Source: a virus
Direction: 5' to 3' (one strand)
Length of the DNA stretch: 35,803 bases
Virus record (IMG/VR): IMGVR_UViG_3300025423_000051
Coordinates: 1 to 35,803 of that record
In this document: positions 31,101 through 35,803 of the stretch, one piece after another
Position numbering within the stretch: the first letter of the stretch is position 1
How the letters are laid out: each line of letters begins with the position of its first letter
Made by a program: the position numbers and the translations under genes
Notes under the pieces: model-generated
The model's input: the letters and a program-made list of their open reading frames with translations, nothing else
The model's database searches: none
Told to the model about the DNA's origin: nothing

Positions 31101-33746
31101 ACCACTAATCATGTTGATGAATCTGGAAATAGAGAGTTTGTTGATCGCAAACAAGGGCATGAAATTTCATCAAAAGCAGGGCAGCTTTTAGTTGATGAGC
31201 CTACATTTAAACATCCAGAGGGAGGTTATTACCTTCACAGCAATGAAACAAAACTGGATGCCTATCCAGAACCAGAAGAGAAGCCTCCTATAGAAGAGAA
31301 ACCTCCGATTGAGGAGAAACCACCAGAAGCAAAGAAAGACCCTCTGGAAAAACTCACAGAGGACATCAAGACCAAAGCCGACTCCAAGCCAGGAGCAAGC
31401 GTGTTGGATCTTGCCAAGGAAGCTGAAAAGATTGCCAAGGAAGCCACTGCCGCAAAGGATGCCGTTACCAAGGGGGTTGGTAGCGTGAAGGGTGCGTTTG
31501 AGGCAATGAAGAATGCCTATCTCAATCGACCAAAGTGGACTGACTTTAAGAATGCCTTGGGTCAATGGAGCTTTGCCGACAATTCCACCTCGCTCAAGGT
31601 TAGAAAGGCAGTGATGGAACTCAAGAAGGCAATTCCTGATGAGTTAAGGAGGGAGGCCATCACCAACTGGATTCAAGCCGGGGGAGATGAAGCATTGCTC
31701 CGTGAGAGGGCGAATGCCAGCAAGCCAAAGTATAAGAAGGGATATGAAGCTGCCCTCACCCTCACTGATGCTGAAAAAACCCATGCAAAGGATATCAGCA
31801 AGTATTTGGAAGGGATGCTGGAAGAGGGAATCAATTCCGGTATGCTCAATCACGGGATTGAGAACTACATCACCCAGGTATGGAAGAAAGAAAACCCTGT
31901 GACGCAAAAGCTACAAGCTTCCTTGCAGGGCGGGAAGTTAAACAAGAATTTTCAGTTTGCAAAGAAGAGGGTTTTTGATTCTTACTTTGAGGGAGAGCAA
32001 GCAGGATACGAGCCAGCAAGCAAGGATGTGGCATCTCTCATTGCGGCATACGATCTGTCTTTCCGCAAAACTGAAGCAGTCAGGGCATTTGTGAAGAGCA
32101 TGACTGAAGGCAAGGCTGAAGATGGGAAGCCCCTTGTTCAGCTTTCCGGGTATGCTCAACCAGTTGGAGAGGAAGGCGCACCTCCCGATGCCTACCTTAT
32201 CAAGCCACAAGCTCGACCAGAAGGAGCAGTCACGGAAGATGGTCGCCCATATGTGAGCATCAATCATCCGGCATTCAAGGGATGGAAGTGGACTATGGAA
32301 GGGCCAGATGGCAAGCCAGTGCTGATGGAATCCGACATGATGGTTCATCCTGACATTGCAAATGACATCAAGAACCTTACCTCAAAGTCTTGGTTTAAGG
32401 CTAACCGCATTCCTGTGGTGAGTCAGGCAGTGGAAGGATTGCTGAAGTTTTCATCCATCCTCAAGCAGACCAAGCTATCGCTTTCATTGTTCCACTTGGA
32501 TCAGGAGGGGCTTCACTCTCTATTCCACCGCATCAATCCTGCCAATCTGGAGGATATTAACCTAAAGGACAAGAATCAGGCAGGGCTTGTTTCTCATGGA
32601 TTGCAGATTGCTGATTATCACTCGCAGGAGCTTTTCTCTGAAGGACTAGCAGGAGGGGGATTGGTAGGGAAGATCCCGGTGATTGGCAAGATGCAGAACT
32701 GGTTCAATGACTTCCTGTTCAAGGACTACATCCCCAAACTCAAGATGAACATGGCTACCCATGCACTTGAGCGCAACAAGGCAAGGTATGGAAGCAAACT
32801 CACGGAGGATCAGATTTACGAGCTTACTGCTGATCAGGCCAATGCTGCTTTTGGAGAACTCAACTACAAGATGATGGCTAGGAATCAAACTGTGCAGGAC
32901 ACAATGCGTCTGTTCATGCTTGCACCTGACTTCCTTGAGGCTCGATCCAAGTTTGTTGGACAAGCATTAAAGCCATATGGAGCAGAGCAAAGGGCGGCAC
33001 TTGCTTTGATGGGAGTGAGTTTGTATGTGGCTGGAAGGGTATTGAACCAAGCCCTTGATGGAGATCCCCACTACGACAAGCCTTTCAGCATCTTCCATGA
33101 GGGACGAGAGTATCGTTTGAGAACAGTGCTGGGGGATGTGAGTGAGTTGGTTGACAAGCCCAACACATTCTTCATGAATCGTCTCTCCCCATTCGGGCGC
33201 ACCGGAGTGGAGTTTTTGACGGGAAGGAATGCCCAGGGCATCAAGCGCAATGCAATAGATCAAGCGGAAGACTTCCTGTCTTGGTTTGTTCCTATCCCCG
33301 CTCAAGCTCAACCATCCTCCACTACTGGAAGCCAGATCCTTTCATCCCTTGGATTGAGCAACTACCAACACATGAGTCAGACTGATGTGTATGACACCGC
33401 AAACAAGTGGTTGAAGTCACAGCAAGATCCACGCATTCAAGCAATGGTGAAGAAGCGGGAAGAGGCCACGCTTGCCGAAAGCGATTACAAGCAGATCAAG
33501 TCTGCCCTTCTTGCAAACAACATTGACTTTGCAAAGAGGGAGTTGATTCGGTTGATCAATGAAAAAGGCAAAACTCCTCAAGACTTTGCCAAGTCACTTA
33601 ACGTGAGGAAGCCCTTCACCGGAAGTCAAGCAATGGAAAGGGCATTTATTTCATCCTTGAATGATGATCAAAAGAATCAATATAATAAAGCCCTTGAAGA
33701 AAGGAGCTTGATTGCTCAAAGATTCAATCAACTTTTATCCCAGTAA
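28194..33746 (+). CDS. Giant polyvalent virion protein with metallopeptidase motif
   Basis: An 1850-residue protein, probably ejected into the host with the DNA. Order: a short helical N-terminus with two similar ALxxGY segments (about residues 1-50), a Gln/Glu-rich linker (about 52-170), a Gly/Ala-rich segment with hydrophobic stretches, a charged linker, then a zincin-like domain with FVHETGHTIT (HExxH at 626-630) and, after an insertion, NLHEFVSETW with Glu815/Glu819 as possible third ligands. A repeat hinge, KPPIEEKPPIEEKPPEAK, follows at about 1030-1048. The C-terminal 800 residues resemble large polyvalent protein domains (LPD38-like) of phages. Bases about 29930-31270 are strongly AT-rich, marking an exchanged module. 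Two small ORFs lie out of frame inside it at 28363-28680. Confidence 0.7.
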   Translation: MAFDPSFADAALQSGYSKEEVAKYAAEQDPFVKDALAAGYNFDDILTHLKQGGEQTNEYQIQNEPKAQLDNRTQRQAQEQVNAIGGEANVQADGQLRPQDESQRQRNDQASVGQRNGNSVQLIGGEQDAETKSQQADAEGSQRPEAGQGISGQVPAGNQEEVGKEGVQSSSTQSKVIAGLGSLAESASQLAGFHFGGKAALSAATKLAAKQGTGALIGEAIAAPIAAAEEVASGGLATPLAIGTEVLGGLAGGWVADKLEGLGERLTGVHGDIEKAKQENPLLSQVVNYSVMAPLALKSAGNLIKLAQKEGVKAAAGAVGVGAGVGAATYPLQVGMDKALNYLTGQTDEEKMSWKGLLENAAIGGILGGAGLPETAKVEEGLNTIRLTNKKIKEDAKDPNMVVENAFSQVEKHIENGDTKSAEEALQRAKAVKEANPATGEVEENRSHREAFLDQQIKAEQPAEVTTEAQPTIPSETKEQVKEASGIPVEQGISPNEQATIEAKERVAQRSRQGEEKVEGEGYPSSVKEENIPVEELHGKTAREGLVKIATTPNMPQEWKDLAETFSKFPSKMLDEDKVVPQSKIPSNYRKMAKGRAARYTASPTSPTGFIAIANKGVESAQTFVHETGHTITADSIHKWVPTTATTGKEYAKALEAALANPNTPDPIKRLINLYKSALEQRGETERYLGKGDFVKTNKPFYFDKVPYPDPIGTVYQFGAKGVAELSAFEKLFKQAGIKYQLDKYPGGGRFRISPEEIEKFKSQKEKLDIELKDFQNGKTYTLTGLKLKKPAAASARPDITVKKGSVYGFGNLHEFVSETWSSPKFRELLKGLKGDGKESMWQTFVKIISKLLKIEKGSLAEAVIDSSLDISRLRGKELKGKEYEPPKRLLEKEKKPKEVPPVEKPTEPKGTSLHEAAFQPREGVRFVAANHDEALKKALDAGEITQEFYNEVSGNENAEKRNRPEFGFTTNHVDESGNREFVDRKQGHEISSKAGQLLVDEPTFKHPEGGYYLHSNETKLDAYPEPEEKPPIEEKPPIEEKPPEAKKDPLEKLTEDIKTKADSKPGASVLDLAKEAEKIAKEATAAKDAVTKGVGSVKGAFEAMKNAYLNRPKWTDFKNALGQWSFADNSTSLKVRKAVMELKKAIPDELRREAITNWIQAGGDEALLRERANASKPKYKKGYEAALTLTDAEKTHAKDISKYLEGMLEEGINSGMLNHGIENYITQVWKKENPVTQKLQASLQGGKLNKNFQFAKKRVFDSYFEGEQAGYEPASKDVASLIAAYDLSFRKTEAVRAFVKSMTEGKAEDGKPLVQLSGYAQPVGEEGAPPDAYLIKPQARPEGAVTEDGRPYVSINHPAFKGWKWTMEGPDGKPVLMESDMMVHPDIANDIKNLTSKSWFKANRIPVVSQAVEGLLKFSSILKQTKLSLSLFHLDQEGLHSLFHRINPANLEDINLKDKNQAGLVSHGLQIADYHSQELFSEGLAGGGLVGKIPVIGKMQNWFNDFLFKDYIPKLKMNMATHALERNKARYGSKLTEDQIYELTADQANAAFGELNYKMMARNQTVQDTMRLFMLAPDFLEARSKFVGQALKPYGAEQRAALALMGVSLYVAGRVLNQALDGDPHYDKPFSIFHEGREYRLRTVLGDVSELVDKPNTFFMNRLSPFGRTGVEFLTGRNAQGIKRNAIDQAEDFLSWFVPIPAQAQPSSTTGSQILSSLGLSNYQHMSQTDVYDTANKWLKSQQDPRIQAMVKKREEATLAESDYKQIKSALLANNIDFAKRELIRLINEKGKTPQDFAKSLNVRKPFTGSQAMERAFISSLNDDQKNQYNKALEERSLIAQRFNQLLSQ
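28363..28560 (+). CDS. Nested small ORF in giant gene (+1 frame), 65 residues
   Basis: A 65-residue Lys/Ser/Pro-rich ORF in the +1 frame of the giant gene. A consensus ribosome-binding site, AAGGAGGTGA (28345-28354), lies upstream; the gap from GGAGG to ATG is 11 bases, slightly long. Its codons end mostly in G or C, as in neighbouring genes. A GTG inside the ribosome-binding site is an alternative start. Either a true overprinted gene or a relic of an inserted small gene. Function unknown. Confidence 0.45.
   Translation: MNIKSKMSQKPNWTTGHNDKPKNKSMLSVEKPTYKPMDSCVPKTKASVSAMTKPVSGNGTAIPFN
28576..28680 (+). CDS. Nested small basic ORF in giant gene (+1 frame), 34 residues
   Basis: A 34-residue, very basic ORF (about one third Lys/Arg) in the same frame as the 28363 ORF, starting 16 bases after its stop. 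AGGAGGTGA lies at optimal distance (eight bases from GGAGG to ATG). Two successive consensus sites in one alternative frame are unlikely to be chance. A nucleic-acid-binding role is possible from charge alone. Confidence 0.45.
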   Translation: MQKQKANKPMQKEVKGRKQGKAYQDKSLRGTKRK

Positions 33747-35476
33747 TGGCAAAATCCTCTCAACCCAAGCAACCTCCCTTCCCACACCCTCCTCTTGAGC
33801 AGGGAGTGGCGCAGTACCCTACACCCGTAGTACCATCCTACACGGACAAGAAAGGTGGCTGGGGGCTTTCTGATCAGGGTCATATCGTATTGGTGGAGCG
33901 GGTAAGTATTGAGAAGGGCAACTTCAACCCGCAACCTCTGGATGGCACGGTCATTTACACCGGAAGGGATGCAAACAAGTGGCCCTCCACCCTCTATCTC
34001 GTAGCGGAAAAGCCCACTCCGGACGGTGAATTTATCTATAGGTTCTGGGCAAATGATCGTTCATTGGCCTCCCAAGACCCTTGGAATTACGGGATCAAGT
34101 ATGATGCCGGAGATCCCAACTTCCCCGAATACATCCGTGATTACATTGTTCCAAGGAGTCAGTATGCTCCTGCGGATATTGGAACTAAAGACCCCGTGTT
34201 TGGAGCAGGGCAACCCATCACCCTTGCGGTCAACAATACCACTCACATTGCCACGGTAAGTGGAACTGGATTCAATCTGACAATTGGATCAGCTATCACG
34301 ATCTATAGCACCACGGCTCAAACCAATAGTTTGCTTGGCTCATTCACGCTTCTAGCCACTCCTCCACCTACCTCCACCAGACTTTACTTCACTGCACCAG
34401 CAGGGGCTTCTGTGCCTACTGGCAGTTTGTTTATCAACCCAACGGTGATTAGTGAGCAGGAGATGTCGCCATTGCCAGAGGACAATCCCTTGCGATCTAG
34501 GTATGTGGCGGTAAGAAGGATCTACGAGCCTATCCCTGGGGCGGTGCTTATTACCAATGAGAACAAGCCGGGACTCATGGGCATCATTCAGAAGAATGAT
34601 CAACTGGTCACTGCCAAGACCAACCCCAATCCCCTTTCGCTAGACACGGCAGATGGAAGCGTGTTGGAGTCTACTGTGGAACACGTCAGTGCGGCAAAGT
34701 CCAATCTGACAACCATCTACACTACTGGCCCATATGAGTTGGACGGGAACCTGTACGATGATTTCTCCCAATTGAATCTGTTTCACAGGGAGTTGATTGT
34801 GCCAGCGGGAACTGCTGCCCTCACTGATGCGTCTTCTGGATACGGAGGGGGAGCAAATGGATATCTATTGTCAGCAAGGGATGAACCTATTGATGCCAGC
34901 AAGACCAAACGCACGATTGTGTCGGTTGCCGCATTGCCGCCTGGACGCACTGAATACAAGACAGGCACATATTCAAGCCCCACATTAGTAACTGACCTAC
35001 ACATTGAATCTTACAATCTTACTTGTACTACAGATAACAATCTTAGAGTGATTGTTCGTCCTGTTACAAGGGCATCTCAAAGCAGACAAACCACATTTAA
35101 GACAGTAACAAGTTATACTTATGGAGCTCCATCTACGCCTGGAGATGATCATTTATTTGCTCCGGTATTGCAACAAATGGCATATACTGGGTTGTTTGTT
35201 AATTTTGATTTAGGTGGCGTTTTGAATAACTCAATAAGCCATACAAACGATCTTTGCTATTATTGTGGATCAACTCTTGTTGGGTGTGAAAACATTGTTT
35301 TTACAGCTACTACTCCATATAGTGCCTCCGACTATCTTGATTTAATAGCTGGAACTTACAGTGGAACTATGTATGATTATATTGGGGCTGGCCCCTATGT
35401 TCCGATTTCTTGGGAATCTACATATTGGAAAGCTGGAATCTGGGAACAAAAAATAGTTTACGTTAAATTAGTATAA
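33746..35476 (+). CDS. Tail or surface structural protein
   Basis: A 576-residue protein rich in Thr, Ser, Gly, Asn and Tyr with beta-rich character, typical of phage tail or surface proteins. Pro-rich N-terminus, then a region with aromatic residues, a Thr/Ala-rich middle, and a C-terminal part from about base 34985 that is AT-rich at DNA level, suggesting replacement of the distal, possibly host-contacting, end. No known domain recognised. Starts in a TAATG overlap with the giant gene. Confidence 0.55.
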   Translation: MAKSSQPKQPPFPHPPLEQGVAQYPTPVVPSYTDKKGGWGLSDQGHIVLVERVSIEKGNFNPQPLDGTVIYTGRDANKWPSTLYLVAEKPTPDGEFIYRFWANDRSLASQDPWNYGIKYDAGDPNFPEYIRDYIVPRSQYAPADIGTKDPVFGAGQPITLAVNNTTHIATVSGTGFNLTIGSAITIYSTTAQTNSLLGSFTLLATPPPTSTRLYFTAPAGASVPTGSLFINPTVISEQEMSPLPEDNPLRSRYVAVRRIYEPIPGAVLITNENKPGLMGIIQKNDQLVTAKTNPNPLSLDTADGSVLESTVEHVSAAKSNLTTIYTTGPYELDGNLYDDFSQLNLFHRELIVPAGTAALTDASSGYGGGANGYLLSARDEPIDASKTKRTIVSVAALPPGRTEYKTGTYSSPTLVTDLHIESYNLTCTTDNNLRVIVRPVTRASQSRQTTFKTVTSYTYGAPSTPGDDHLFAPVLQQMAYTGLFVNFDLGGVLNNSISHTNDLCYYCGSTLVGCENIVFTATTPYSASDYLDLIAGTYSGTMYDYIGAGPYVPISWESTYWKAGIWEQKIVYVKLV

Positions 35477-35703
35477 TGGAATTTTATCAACCAAATCGAC
35501 CCGTTGTTAATGACTCCGGTTTATCTGGAGGCGTGTCGTATAATTTCAATGGGCAAATTGCTGCAGGGGGAGTTTCTTACAAAGGGGTGTATCCATCTCC
35601 TAATCCTCCTACTCAATCACTGGGGCAAACAGTCACTTTGCAAGTTTGCGTGAATGGAGTGGCAAAACAGATTGATGTGTATGCCGCAGGGCTACCTTAC
35701 TGA
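35476..35703 (+). CDS. Small Gly/Pro-rich probable structural protein
   Basis: A 75-residue protein with Gly/Ser/Pro/Asn-rich composition and an alternating pattern suggestive of beta structure (TVTLQVCVNGVAKQIDVY). TAATG overlap with the upstream gene. It may be a tail-fibre accessory or chaperone. AT-rich at its start. Confidence 0.5.
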   Translation: MEFYQPNRPVVNDSGLSGGVSYNFNGQIAAGGVSYKGVYPSPNPPTQSLGQTVTLQVCVNGVAKQIDVYAAGLPY

Positions 35704-35705
35704 TT

Positions 35706-35803
35706 ATGTCATTTAATGTTTTGGGGCTTTTCCCCGGATGTTTTGTTCCCACTAATGATGGAACCCTTGTGGGGCCGGGATCCGGATATCCCTTTGGATT
35801 GTG
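35706..35803 (+). CDS. Start of a further structural gene, truncated by window
   Basis: An open frame from ATG 35706 to the window end, 32 codons with Gly, Pro and Phe-rich composition. It continues the virion gene run. Too short for any family call. Confidence 0.4.
   Translation, partial: MSFNVLGLFPGCFVPTNDGTLVGPGSGYPFGL

Overview
The window looks like part of the genome of an uncharacterised tailed bacteriophage, most likely podovirus-like. Evidence: tightly packed genes with start/stop overlaps (ATGA or TAATG), a recognisable large terminase, a P22-like-length portal, a scaffold-like protein, a lysis cassette with a GH108-type muramidase, and a giant multidomain virion protein. A small lipoprotein beside the lysis genes suggests a Gram-negative-type envelope. 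The host cannot be named from sequence alone. No integrase, DNA polymerase, primase, tRNA or rRNA was recognised. No major capsid protein was recognised either, so it is either outside the window or too divergent for me to see.

Layout, left to right. 1-1545: lysis cassette (small membrane protein, lipoprotein, coiled-coil membrane protein, holin-like protein, muramidase). 1677-5522: small membrane proteins, then the ERF single-strand annealing protein, a metallophosphoesterase and small proteins including an HExxH mini-protein. 5519-12655: portal, a likely promoter at 7760-7787, a DUF3310 protein, an ATP-grasp ligase, a scaffold-like protein and the large terminase. 12686-15354: RecB/Cas4-like exonuclease, DnaB-like helicase and a small protein with an SSB-like acidic tail. 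15450-19833: many small accessory genes, including zinc-ribbon proteins and an array of mosaic coiled-coil/zinc-finger paralogues. 19850-20494: a GT-A glycosyltransferase closed by a strong bidirectional terminator. 20534-21748: the only minus-strand cluster (five small genes). 21811-22136: a divergent control region with direct repeats and dyads. 22137-22697: a small-terminase-like HTH protein. 22698-23978: mostly non-coding DNA with one minus-strand gene, ending in a structured region and a clear intrinsic terminator. 23979-25285: HNH endonuclease and a second glycosyltransferase. 25630-35803: virion genes, including a head-tail adaptor-like protein, two probable internal or structural proteins, an 1850-residue polyvalent protein with a zincin motif, and probable tail or fibre genes running off the end.

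How it fits together: ERF, the exonuclease, the helicase and the SSB-like protein form a recombination and replication set that would rely on host polymerase. Portal, scaffold and terminases build and fill the head. The right end supplies the neck, ejected proteins and tail. Several AT-rich patches begin or end inside genes (endolysin C-terminus, middle of the giant protein, end of the 576-residue structural protein), which indicates fine-scale mosaic exchange.

Most unusual signals: a non-coding, hairpin-rich + strand stretch at 23574-23956 that ends in an intrinsic terminator; two lysine-rich small ORFs with consensus ribosome-binding sites nested out of frame inside the giant virion gene (28345-28680); an ATP-grasp ligase within the head operon; and the mosaic paralogue array.
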